A stretch of DNA of 64,000 bases from Lindgomyces ingoldianus (taxonomy: Eukaryota > Ascomycota > Dothideomycetes > Pleosporales > Lindgomycetaceae). The translations under genes were made by a program, and so were the position numbers. Below, piece after piece: positions 35,245-46,716 of this stretch; the stretch's first letter is position 1; each line of letters begins with the position of its first letter. The notes under the pieces are model-generated. The model was not told the origin of the DNA, did not search any database, and worked only from the letters and a program-made list of their open reading frames with translations. The stretch lies in NCBI RefSeq assembly GCF_010093535.1, contig NW_022985167.1:1407335-1471334 (forward strand), written 5' to 3'.

Positions 35245-35797
35245 CGCGTGTGAAATCAAGTCCTAGACGTTCACGCAATGAGCAACGCCTGGCTTGAGCA
35301 GTGAGTACCTGCGCCCTTTCTAGCTGGTTTGAGGCAATCAAGAATGATAGTAAGCTTACCATATCGTGACTATGTGGCTTCCATCACACGTCCAGCTCAT
35401 GAGTTCTATAATGTAGCACATATAGAAGCAAAGAAAAGTCCTGATTCGATCACCGAAGGATTGTGGCGGAGAAACGTCGACTTCTTCGTCCCGCTGTCCC
35501 GTTCAGCGTCGCATAAATTTCTGAAACTGTACAATAAGTTCGCTGTGACTGTCAACGAGGACTTCTGATTCGAGAGAAGGGAACTCATAGCTAGGGATTT
35601 GGGCCCGGTATTCCGAGAAGCTTCAGGACTGTGAAGTCGAGGGGGTGAGGGATGCGAGTAGTGAGAAGATATAAAGCTCTCTCGCTCACATCCATCTTCT
35701 CTCGACTCACCAGTTCACAAGAATACAAACCAAATCCACCATCATACAAATTCCCAACTCTTTGCAACAAGTCCAAGCTTCGCCCTCAGCAGAAATC
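35245..35797. other. Promoter-side intergenic region
   Basis: About 0.55 kb upstream of the six-cysteine secreted protein gene. A TATAAA box is listed separately. Short frames around 35329-35588 have no recognised features. Confidence 0.35.
35670..35675 (+). promoter_or_regulatory. TATA box of the secreted-protein gene
   Basis: TATAAA about 123 bp before the ATG at 35798, followed by a pyrimidine-rich stretch (CTCTCTCGCTC, CATCTTCTCTC) of the kind that precedes transcription starts in highly expressed fungal genes. Position and context support it; there is no expression evidence. Confidence 0.5.
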
Positions 35798-36327
35798 ATG
35801 CGTTTCACCGCCTCCACAGTCGTCTCTTTCCTCACTGCCCTTTCCAGCGCCGCCCCTGCGGTTCTCGAACCCCGCCAAGGTGGTGAATACTACGCCGTCG
35901 GGAACCAATACAGTTCAGGCGGCTGTCTTGCGAGCTCGCTCATTTTTGCGGACCCGATATACGTGAAGAATGGATGTGTGGCGCTCAATCGTTTCGGCAC
36001 GTCTCCGTCCATCGTTTCTTATACATTGATTGGCGAGAATGCAGGATGTAGTGGTGAGTTTTTCGCTTCTTCTTGGTAAGGATATACCACATTTAAGAGG
36101 GGAAACGGGTGTGAACTTGGCGATGACCATTACGATGGTCAAGCCTTTGTTGAACTTAGAGACAGGCGCTGAAGGGAGAAGAATTGGGGATATGCTAGGC
36201 TAACATAGCGCTAGTCAAACTGTATACCGATGATACTTGCACCAGCCCGGCCTTTTCAGCTCCAGTTGGGGGTTGTGTCCAGGGGGGCTCGCCATTTGTG
36301 AGCGCTATTGTTACTTGTCCGAATTAG
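35798..36327 (+). CDS. Six-cysteine small secreted protein (effector-like)
   Basis: Two exons, 35798-36053 and 36215-36327, giving 122 aa; the intron is 161 nt, long for this genome. A signal peptide (MRFTASTVVSFLTALSSAAP) is followed by VLEPRQ, where a Kex2-like processing site could lie. The mature protein has six cysteines (GGCLA, NGCVAL, AGCSV, DTCTS, GGCVQ, TCPN), enough for three disulfides, and ends four bases after the last Cys codon pair. The fold KLYTDDTCTSP...GGCVQGG resembles many fungal small secreted proteins without a known activity. Candidate effector or cell-surface protein by size, cysteines and signal peptide only. The exon join restores an open, cysteine-patterned frame, which supports it. 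Confidence 0.75.
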
Positions 36328-37015
36328 CATGAGATTTTCGGCTGAGTAATTGTGAGTTAAATCAGAGGAGTGATTTCAAATTGTACAGGGGCAGAGGAAG
36401 TGGGGGAAGCAGGCGATGGAGAGGTGATGGGTAGATACTGAGATGGTTGAGGTAGTTGAAACCTTTTAAGCTGTGCCATCTTTCGACCAAAGCGGTTTAG
36501 CATCATGTGATTTTGCACGTGACGAACTTGGCATCCCGTGATCCTGATCTAGAAACCCTCCAGAAGCACAGCAACGCACGAAAGGGTAAGAAGCTGACAT
36601 ATGTATGCACAGTAGAGCAATTCTCAAGGCTTATATCGAGGACTACGTCAGCCTCGTTACAAATCGCCAGTGGTCTCGACTTTACCAGATCATGTTCATA
36701 AAGTAAGCCGCCCTGCGTTGATCTGCTGTCAGCTTCATTTCCCTCCTCAATGCACATGTGCTCCGGTAAACCCACCCTACGGCTGCAATCCACACGGGTC
36801 TCCACGTGTCACGATGGATTTAGATACCTTTTCTTCGACACGAGGCTCTGTACTGACTTCTGCCAGGGTCAGTCTGACTTTACCCGCGAGCAAGGTATGT
36901 TCTCCGCATCCCAAAATTAAAACAATTCTGTTAACATTCGCAGCACAATAGGACCGACTCGCAAACGAAACAAAGCCATCTAGCATTATCGCGGACAAGC
37001 AATCCTTATCTAACA
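36328..37015. other. Convergent intergenic region
   Basis: About 0.7 kb between the 3' ends of the secreted-protein gene and the enoyl-CoA hydratase gene. Nothing else is supported. Confidence 0.4.
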
Positions 37016-38135
37016 TCACCGGTGTTGGAAGTTGGGCGTGCGCTTCTGCAGGAAAGCTGCAATACCCTCCTTACAATCCTCAAGCGAGAAACTGCTGTAA
37101 TACAGGGCCTTCTCAATCTCCAACCCCGCATTCAATGTTGTGGCTTCAGCTTCCTCATGTTAGGCCAACTATTCTCCGAGTATACGGCTGATGGACAACT
37201 TACCCGCTTGGACAGCCTGCTTCGCGAGCCCAACTGCAGGTGCAGAAAACGACGCAACGGTTTCTGCCACCTTCAAGGCCTCTTCCACGACATCTTCACC
37301 CGGACAAACTTTGTTCACGATCCCGAAGCGCTCCATTTCCGTCGCCGTCGTTTGCGAGCCGGTTAAAACAAGCTCCATGGTCTGATGTTTCAGTATGAGC
37401 AGCAGCCAGCGTTGCCCACCATGATCTTGGTATTTGGAATAGGTTTGCGGGGTACGTACCTTGTGCTTCCCCAAGGTCTTGGTCAAACGCTGCGTACCTC
37501 CAGCCCCGGGAATAGTACCCAATTTGATCTCCGGAAAACCGAATCGAGCATCTGAAGTGGCGAAAATCATATCACACTGTTGTGATTTAGGGCCGCTTAG
37601 TTGGCTGTTCCTGTCTTGGAAGAATCCGGAGAATTTCGCCACTCACCATTAACGCAATCTCAAAGCCTCCGCCAAACTTGATGACTCGGTTACTTCCGGT
37701 GGGTTCTCTGTAATTGAGACGGAAGGACACTCACCGCAAGTCCACGAACCGCTGCGATAACCGGCTTCCGGAACGCTGAGAATGCAAGTTCCACGTCTTT
37801 CAACCAACCGGTTCGAAAGGCCTCGGCGGTGGATATTTGGGCCAATTCATTCAGATCAGCTCCAGCTGTCATATTCACATGTCAGCTTAGACAATAGTTT
37901 CGTACCTTCGGCTTCCTTTGAACTCACCGCAGAAGGGGGACTCCTCAACACTCGTGAGTACAACAGTTCGGACTGCTTGATCCTGGTCTAGTCGGCGAAG
38001 TGCCCCTGTCAATTCGTCTATCATAGCCTGGGAGAGTGCATTTCGTTTAAGCGGACGGTTCAACTGGAGGACCGCTACTCCCGTTTGGCGGATCGACGAA
38101 ATAACGTTTGAAGAATTGGGGGCTTCTGCGTGCAT
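37016..38135 (-). CDS. Enoyl-CoA hydratase (crotonase family)
   Basis: Six exons: 38135-37928, 37865-37735, 37676-37647, 37576-37460, 37381-37204 and 37149-37016, giving 265 aa in consistent phase. It hydrates 2-enoyl-CoA in beta-oxidation. The crotonase core is complete: AGADLNELAQ (oxyanion-hole region), FGGGFEIALMCDMIFATSDA, then FGFPEIKLGTIPGAGGTQRL. Both catalytic glutamates of the hydratase type are present, Glu119 and Glu139, so a hydratase rather than an isomerase. The C-terminus (YYSSFSLEDCKEGIAAFLQK) is typical, without a peroxisomal SKL-type tripeptide. The third exon is only 30 nt. An upstream ATG TCA ACA plus a GC-donor intron (38208-38138) could add four residues at the N-terminus. 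It is divergent from the TmpL-like gene. Confidence 0.9.
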
Positions 38136-39059
38136 AGCTGACGCTATTGATGATAGAGCTGCTTCCTAGGAGGAGCAGCTGCTCTGATTGAGATAGTGCT
38201 TTATACTTGCCTGTTGACATGACATGGCGGTATCCATTTGACGCACGGAGCATGACGCCTTGAAATGGGCCACTATTGGTGGCGCTTAGGTACGCTCAGT
38301 TCTGCAGATCCATATCAGACTCGTTGTATTCTCCTCTTGACGGATGATTCCGTGGTGCATCGAATTTCCGACGGCTCTGCCACCCGAAAAGGGTGCACAT
38401 TTCTAGCCCTCTCGGACCCCATCCTTGAAGTGGTAAGTCATTTTTTACTAAACCCCTCTGAACACTGCGCAATGTCATAGTATCAATTCAATATGTGGAA
38501 TTTTTGCAGCCTCAAGTTCCTATTTCTCGTTTTCGACATGGTTTGGGCCTTTTATGACTGGCTTCCCTTTATGGAAGTAATCCGTATCCGCTCAGGATAA
38601 ACACCTCATCCTTGTCAAGGCCTCTCAACGGCCTTCCTCTCCGCATTCCTTCTTCTAACCCATGTCCAATCATGCGCTTTGTGCACGATTCTCTTCGATT
38701 TCAAAGCATCTCCTAAGCAAATCTCCTGAGATCCAATCTCCTCGTTCCTGGATCGCACATTCCCGATTCCACGCCGTTAATATATCTTCACTTTCCTCCC
38801 TGCAACCAAGATTAACCCGCTCTTATGTCTTGCGCTATTAGTCCTCACCCATGGAGAGTGATCTGTTCTTCGTGCGACGCTGTGTGTTTACGCTCATGCC
38901 TAATTCAATACCCAGGCGCGATGTATGTGCGCATCGACCATATCTTGTTCACCTCAACATGGAGGAGTATATAAAGAAACACGATTATCGATCTACGATT
39001 AATTTTCCTACTCGTATCACTCAGGTCTGTAACTTTGTTACGCAACACGTAAAGTCAAC
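38136..39059. other. Divergent promoter region, hydratase and TmpL-like genes
   Basis: About 0.9 kb between two starts facing away from each other. On the left may lie a short upstream exon of the hydratase (ATGTCAACAG followed by GCAAGT). On the right is a TATATAAA box for the TmpL-like gene. A plus-strand frame from 38851 is open but overlaps the TmpL-like start in another frame and is not conserved-looking. Confidence 0.5.
38968..38975 (+). promoter_or_regulatory. TATA box of the TmpL-like gene
   Basis: TATATAAA about 85 bp before the ATG at 39060. It is the best TATA match in this intergenic region. Supported by sequence and position only. Confidence 0.5.
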
Positions 39060-42000
39060 ATGGAGTCGACAGCTCTTTTCCATGGACTTTCAGGTCTACC
39101 AGCAGAGGATCAAACGCTTGTGTCTCGTTTTGGCCGTGGTCCAGCTTTGGCAGTTACTCACTCAACAGTTCATACAGCATTTGAAAGCATTGTCGATTCT
39201 CAACCTTCGGCGATAGCGGCAAAATATAAAGGCAACACTTTCACATACGCCAAACTCGACACCGCAGCGAACCGCCTCGCGAATCATCTTATTGAACTCG
39301 GATTGCGGCCTAACCAGCGGGTATGCCTAGTCGTACAGCGCTCGTTAGAGATGCTAGTGGGAATCTTCGCCGTTTTGAAGGCAGGATGCCAATATATCCC
39401 CATCGACGGCGGAGTCTCCACGGACCAGGGGCTTGCCCATATAATCAAGGACACGAAAGTTCCATTTATCTTGTGCCTTCCTGAATTCGAGGAAAAGACG
39501 AGGCGCCAAGTTCTTGAGAACGTCAAAATTATCCCTTTGGGAGTGCATGTGGAAAGTTTCTGCTCACAAGACAGACCTCGCATTGCTACCTCCTCAAGTG
39601 ATGGGGCTTATGCAATCTATACGTCTGGTTGGTCCGCACTATTCTTTATATTTAGAGTTGCTAATATGAAATGCAGGGAGCACAGGAAAGCCAAAAGGAG
39701 TTGATGTAACTCATGGCAACGTGTGCAACGCTCTTCTATTGGAGCCAGGAAGACTGGGGATTACGGGAGGCTCGAAAGTGGCGCAGGTACTCAATGTTGC
39801 GTTTGACATGGGTAAGTCGATATCTTCGATAAATGGCATCTTTGGCTTATGGCTTGATAGGCTCTTGGGAGATCCTTGCATGCCTGATGAATGGTGGTAC
39901 GCTGCATCTCAGGGGTGCAAACTGGGAGGAGACACTTCGTGAGGTAAGCCCTTCTTGGAATAAGAATCTAAGTCATCACTAATAGAGGTCGAGGTTGATA
40001 CACTGATTGCGACCCCCTCAATCCTGTCTAAATATCGCCGCAACTCCTTTCTCAACATCAAAACTGTTGTCACTGGTGGTGAGCCCTGTTCACAGTCGTA
40101 TGTTTGTGAACTCCCATTTCTCTTGCGCATCTTACGTCTAACTCATTGTATGTAGCTTGGCCGATGAGTGGGCCGAAGGCACTACCTACTACAACATCTG
40201 CGGCCCTACGGAAATCACAATACTTAACACAGCTCACCGACATACTCCGGGATCCACTTTGTCAATTGGTAAACCCCTACCGAATACTAACGTCTACATA
40301 CTCGATGACAAAGAGAATCCCGTGCCATTCGGGTCGAAAGGCACCATGTGGGTTGGTGGCGCTGGAGTATCACGAGGCTACATCAATATTCCGGATCTGA
40401 CATCTAGCCGCTATAAGCTTGACAAATTTACTCGGGATGGGCATGTTTCACTCGTTTTTGCCCGCCAATAATTGCTTACGTATCAAACAGACTAATGTTC
40501 AATACTGGAGATATCGTCCAGTGGATGGAAGATGGTTCCCTGGATACATTTGGGCGCATTGACGAACAGGTGAAGATTAAGGTAAAGCGAGCACCTCAAT
40601 TATACACCCCCACTTTTGCTAATCACAGTAGGGTTTTCGCGTCGAATTGGATGGTGTTTCAGCTGTTATTGAGGTATGTATTTCTCGGTAACTGTATAAA
40701 CTATATTAATAGACATTAAGCGATACCCTGGCATCACCAGAGCCTGTTCTAGCTTAGTCGACGGCGTATTACATGGCTTCTACACGACAATGGCATTCAT
40801 CGACGAAGAAGATCTTGACAACTTTACTCGGAGTTCACTTCCATATTACTCAGTTCCGGAGCAGTGGAATTACCTCCCAACTATTCCTTTGACAGCGAAT
40901 GGAAAGGTGAACAAACAACAACTGGAGCACATTGCCCTCCGCAGGACTGTAGCTCCATCAGAAAAAATAACATCAACGTTTACCACAAAGGATCTCTATC
41001 ATACCGTCGCAGTAACCAAGGGATCTGGAATGGAGGAGGAAGCCAGTCAAGTTGTACATTCGAGACCGCTTTCGGATTTCAATGTATCGAGATCAAGCAG
41101 CACCGCGGATCCCCCAAAGCTACCAAATAAGAATGGTTTCCACGGTCAACGGTGGCTTCGGCACCACATTTTCATCTTATATCGGCGCTTCTTCACTTTT
41201 GTGGTCTTAGCAAATCTAGGAGCAGCGTCTGTCATTCTCTGGCGGAGAGTGAAGAAGGAAAAGCCAATGCTTGCTGATATCGCTACTGCAACAGCTACTA
41301 ATTTAACGCTAGCAATTCTCATGCGTTCCGAACCGGTCATCAACCTCCTGTTTAGTACTTGTTGCTCGGTCCCAACTTGGTTTCCTCTCTCGATACGACG
41401 GCAATGCGCTCGGGTGTTCCATATTGGAGGCATCCATAGTGGCGCTGCGATTGCTGCTACTTTTTGGTTCATGATTTTCACCGTTGGAGCGAGCGTAGAC
41501 TTCACCAAACCGCCTAAATTCAGATGTGTTAGTACGGTTTCTGTGATAATAACCTACATCATCGACCTTCTACTCATTGGTATCACTGCAATGTCTCACC
41601 CTTCAATTCGAATACGCTACCATGACGCATGGGAGTGTTCACATCGCTTCGGAGGCTGGACCGCGCTCTTTTTCTTCTGGACCCATGCTGTTCTTGTCAC
41701 TCGCGATCTCCAATTGTCCGGCTCTCCGATGCAAGCATACAAGACCTCACCTCCTATATATCTGCTCTCGGTTGCGACAGCTGCCATCATCTTTCCATGG
41801 CTCTTCCTTCGGAAAGTCCCTGTCCGCTCTGAGTTTCTCTCTGACCACGCAATCCGCCTGCATTTTGATTACACTACGCCTGTCGTCGGTACATCCATCC
41901 GTATTGCAGAAAGGCCATTAATTGACTGGCATGGATTTGCGACTATCACGAATACGAACGGGAAAGGGTTCTCTCTCGTCGTCAGCAACGCGGGCGACTT

Positions 42001-42430
42001 CACAAAACGCACGATCCAGCGAGCACCAACACACATCTGGGTCCGCGGAATCCCAGCCTGCGGCGTTCTGCGGATCGCCACTCTCTTCAAGTCCGTCGTG
42101 CTCGTCGCAACTGGCTCTGGAATCGGTCCTTGTCTCGCCGTTATTTTAGCTAATAAGATCCCCTGTCGTATCCTATGGACAGCACCGAACCCTGAGCTAA
42201 CATTTGGGAAAGAGATTATTAGCAGTGTGATTAATACCGATCCCAAAGCCGTCATTCATAATACACGAACGATGGGCAAACCGGATATGGTGCAGATGGC
42301 TTGGCAGTTATATAAAGAGTCAGGTGCTGAGGCTATATGTGTGATTTCGAATAAGAAGTTTACAACTAGGATTGTGTATCAGATGGAGTGTAGGGGGATC
42401 CCAGCTTATGGTGCGATTTTTGATTCGTAA
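39060..42430 (+). CDS. TmpL-like adenylation-domain/membrane/reductase fusion
   Basis: Eight exons: 39060-39627, 39677-39811, 39861-39943, 39988-40097, 40156-40440, 40491-40581, 40632-40673 and 40721-42430, giving 1007 aa. Residues 1-510 are an AMP-binding (NRPS-type adenylation) domain with TSGSTGKPKG at 188-197, YYNICGPTEIT, FNTGD at 397-401, GRIDEQVKIKGFRVEL and a C-terminal TANGKVNKQQ with the catalytic Lys. No carrier-protein Ser motif follows. Residues about 590-800 hold about six membrane helices, and about 800-1007 an FAD/NAD(P)-binding reductase-like part (LVATGSGIGP at about 899-908). This architecture is that of fungal TmpL, reported to control intracellular redox balance and virulence in plant and animal pathogens. 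The fifth intron uses a GC donor (GATGG then GCATG). Some substrate is presumably adenylated, but it cannot be named. Confidence 0.88.
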
Positions 42431-45400
42431 ATAAGAGGAAAAGAGGACAGGAGCGTGTCAGTGGGAGGAAATATCGGGATGATGAGTATGGAAAATAGGA
42501 ATTGCAGTAGTTCTATTGGGAAGTGGTTATTGGAATACTCTTTCGTTGTAATAGATGAAAATCATTCAGCACCCATTCTGATAAGAATGGCGTTCAGATG
42601 TTCAGCCTTGCCTTGCTGTTTGATACACCTACTATTTAGGCCATATTCGTCCAGCATTTAGGGACTTGGTACGAGAGCGTAAGTGTCCTACCATGGACAT
42701 ATTGCATGGTTCTGACTCCTCGGATACGTTCTGTGTGGGAGATTGCAGGCTTCCTAGCGACTATTGACATGGTCTCAATAGCTGTACAAAAGAGAGAACT
42801 CCGTCAGAATCGAAGTAAAATGAATGAATCCTAAGTTCTATCACATGCCAAGTCTCTAGGATAAATCGTAATGAATGGAATAGCGCTAACCCAAAATGGG
42901 CTAAGGCACTGCGCTCTAGGGGTATTGCCATGAGCCGGAACTTGGCTTCTCATGTTCAGCACGACGGCCCTGCTCTTCGGCACTGACACACTCTCTTTCT
43001 GGGAGGGTTTCATCGTCTTACACCGAAGTGATCCCCTCTCAATCCGATGTCATCTCTTCTCAATCCACTGCCATCAGTTCTAGGGCTCCGTGGCCCGGAC
43101 TCTATCCCCCAAGCTCCACAGAGGTGATTTCGGTGCTTTGTGAGACTGCCACTACAGATCGATGATACCATGTGCTAGAGGTGAGCTCAAGTTTTCGTTT
43201 TCATAGAGCCTCATAGTGCTCTTCAAGCCTATGGAGTATCTGAGCACCTGAAGTCGTCGCACCTACGTGCATAGGGTCAGGAGGAATGTCCGCTTACAGT
43301 TTCACAATTTCCTTTACACAGATCTCTTTACTTAAGTCAAAGCAGAGTTCCATCGCCTCTAGGTATTGCTAACTGACATATTGCTTGGTAGACTTCGTGA
43401 CAACCTCGCTCTACGAGTTAAGTGAATAGATAAAAAGTGATTTATAAATCCTGGTGGTAGGAGCCATCATGACGCCTCCTCAAAACTTTTGGTTCAACAA
43501 CTGCTGGTTGAGAAATTTTGATAACTGCGCTAACGGTAAGTTCCTCCAGAAGTGAGGAGAGAAGGAAGAGGACTTGCCAACATTGTTATGAAGGGAAATG
43601 TACGAAATCTCGATGAGCATAACACGCAGTGGCTAATATTGGATCACAGAATTCTTACATTCAAATGCTACAAAAGCCAAGCCCCTCGATCTAAGGAGAG
43701 CCGTAGAACAGTGTACATGAGTACGAGTGATAGGGCAGCTAAGGTGTATGCCGCATGTCCATAGATGTCGAGAATTTTGATACGACTGCACTACAAGAGG
43801 CACCCCTGACGAGAAGCGAAATCAGAGTTGTGCATTTGATTCCACTGCTGGACTTGTTCCAATTGAGTCCGTCCGCAAAGGTCATGATCGCGTGGGTAGG
43901 CAATACTGACTTGTCTTAAGCCAGACATAGTCGGTAGTGGTTCTCCTTCAAAATAAGGAAGGAGATTGGATCCGAGGGGCCCTCTTGTAGCATTTAGCAG
44001 CCCATGGAGAGCCTCACGAAGGATATAGCTACCAAGAATCAAATTTGAGCGCTTGCTGGCTTTCCGATGGACGTGATCAATATCGCCCAAGAAGGCGCTC
44101 AACTACTCTCTTTCTGTCTGGAACATAGCAGTTTGCACCCTTTGTGTATCGAATACCTGGATACGGCCATCATGAACTCTGGGCTTGCAATACCTCTGAG
44201 GATCGTCATTCTTAGATAGTCCTTCATCTTTTCATTTGATTATTCTTATATAACGTAAACAGAAACTCGTGCATCTAGTTTCCATGTAGCCCTTTCGTCC
44301 TGTCAAGAATCTCAGAAAGGGGTAGTGGACTTTAGGAGGGTCATAATCTTGCCAGCTGATTGTTGCGCTCCTTACTCTATGGCATTCGAGAATTTCAACA
44401 ACATGCTATATCTCCTGTTTAATTCCAGACAATCGGCTCCTAACTCCCTAGAATCCAGTCGGCCCCAAAAGTGCTTGTACGTAAATTTTAGATAGGGTCT
44501 CGTCCAATCTCTGTCCCTCTTGGTTCACAGTTGGAGCCAGTTCTGTAATTCGAGAGGACCATTTTTTAGTTAGCGGCTGTAGTCTTTGAGCACCCACACA
44601 TATTCCTGGGGGCACTGGATGGGATACTCTCCTTGGTATTAACAAGGGAGCTTGTCATGCCAGCGGTGGGGCCCATAACGCCGACAATGGAGGGCGCATT
44701 GAAAACTATGGAGAATGAAGCTGATCCGTCGCCAAGAGATTACAGTCTTAGGCAGAACAAGGAATGGTGATTATTGTAGCGAGGTGGGCCTCTTCCGGTG
44801 AAATTCCATTTTCTAGAGACACACCAAACTTTGGATACTCTCTTAAAATTCCGGAAGCGACGATGCCTTTCACCAATCAATCTCTTATTCCTTGTACAAC
44901 AACTTGCTGTAGCGATTAGACTTATTGCTTCAAGTTATGTACGTGGAAGACAAGCTTACAAGGGTAGGGTTAGAGCTCTCTGCGAAGTTGAGGACTCATC
45001 GCAGCGAGGTCAAGGAACAGACTCAGAAGCCCCAATTTCAATCAACAGATGATATCACGACCCATTTTTTTTTAGAACGAGACATCTCACCTGGTCTTTC
45101 AGGATATGAAAGCAAATTAACTTCGTCACTGAAGAAAGAGCTATGCTCTGGACTCCAGAAATAGCAAATTCGTCAGCAATTTCCCATGCTGCAAAGGCCG
45201 TTCTATACCAAAACATGAACTGCGACGATATCAGCTAAGACATGATTAGTCCATTCGCTATTAGTATCCTGTAGGTGGCTGCGCTTTTACTCGCGAAAGC
45301 GTGTTCTATCGCCTTGACGAGTTTAGAGACCATTCTATTGCGGGGACATAGCGGCTACCATGATTTCTTCAGTTCTCGTATTTGTGTAATTGCGGAACCA

Positions 45401-46716
45401 GAAACATGCAAAGTTGATGGGCCCCCAGTTCCTCGAAGGCTAGTAATGGCGATTCATGGAAAAGAGTACTCAGAGAATTATTACTCTAAGAGTCACGCAC
45501 TCTCAGCATAATTTGATCCCTGAATGAAACTCGAATATGTCTAACTCAGAACTGTTCTTACCTCGTTTCGGTTTGTAACAACGAACACGAGCTACTCGAT
45601 GCTCTCCAACGACATCGTACCATAGCATATAAGTCGATAAGCAAAGCCTACTTACAAGGCGGTTCACATCTCGTTAAGAGATTATAAACCCTAAAACTAA
45701 AGAGTTCGTGTACCATCTTTGTTTCGGCGAATCGCGCTTTCCACACCACTTCCGACTGTATAGTCACCTACTGTGTAAACATATCCAGGAGAGAACGTCC
45801 TCAGACATGATTTCAAGAACATCGGAGACGAAGCCAAGATGGCACGGATATCTTAGCCTTGCACCATCACGGGAATACAATTCGCCAGAAAGTGGCACCA
45901 AAAGTCTTAGACACGATCTTCCTTTCCTTTCCTTTCCATTCCATTTCGTGCTGTCTTGTCGACATTCTGCATGATAGAGCCTTGGCTCTTTCTGTTTCTG
46001 TTACATAGATGTAAAAGAGTAGACATCGTGTATGACGAGTTTGGCTTTCGTGGAAGTAAAAATTTCAATTGAAGAAACCGCTGTTGCGTAAAAAATGCGT
46101 GACATCAACTTACCCATCCTCGAGAAGACCAAATCTGAGAACGCTAACCCTAAAATGGAAAGAAATGCGAACTGATGCCCCCAAATGTTCCTTCGAAAGA
46201 CCCTGATTGCATTTTCTTCCTTAGCCTTAAGCTTGAGATCACAAGTCCTTTTTGTAACCTCGATTTATAGTTATTTCACCTCAATCTTCCCAGAAATTAG
46301 TCACAAAGTCCGGTATCAACGCTTATCGCGCAACTTCCCTCTACTTTCGCCGCGATCACTAGGGTCGCACTGCACCGATCACTAGGGCCTCACTGCACCG
46401 ATCCCCACATTTCTTAGCAATCCGGCATTCAATGAGACTTATTCTAACGTCTAGAGCTGTTTTCATCCTAGCCTGGCTGAATTAGCAGTTTCATTCGTAG
46501 AAGGTAACGTGGGTTCGCAAGGGGTTGATCTTTGCCTATCTCTTGCATATCAGCGGATAGCCTATCGGTGGTGGAACCATGTCGTCACCCTGGTGCAACG
46601 TGCTTGGAGTTTATATTGACAGCCTGCTGCTCCATCTTCTTCGCTCTTAGGTTCCCAACTTATTAAACTCCTTCAATTCGCAGTCCTTGATCCTGCATTG
46701 ATCGTGAATTTTCATC
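42431..46716. other. Long gene-poor stretch
   Basis: About 4.3 kb without a recognisable gene. The longest frames (43791-44102 and 44448-44645 minus; 45275-45511 and 45708-45974 plus) lack motifs, and several begin only with non-ATG codons. It holds an imperfect 23-bp tandem repeat at 46354-46399 and a CCTTT pyrimidine run near 45920. The right end precedes the second MFS gene. Confidence 0.35.
46354..46399. repeat. 23-bp direct tandem repeat, two copies
   Basis: Two adjacent copies of GATCACTAGGG..CACTGCACC (46354-46376 and 46377-46399) differ at two positions, and a third copy begins with GATC. It lies about 320 bp upstream of the MFS gene start at 46717. It may be a minor satellite or a duplicated protein-binding site. 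Confidence 0.7.

Noticed and set aside
40674..40712. Shorter seventh intron of the TmpL-like gene, ending at TTAATAG
   Set aside because: It breaks the frame; ending at ATTAAG (40720) gives 47 nt, the correct phase and the expected RYPGITRACSSLVDG.
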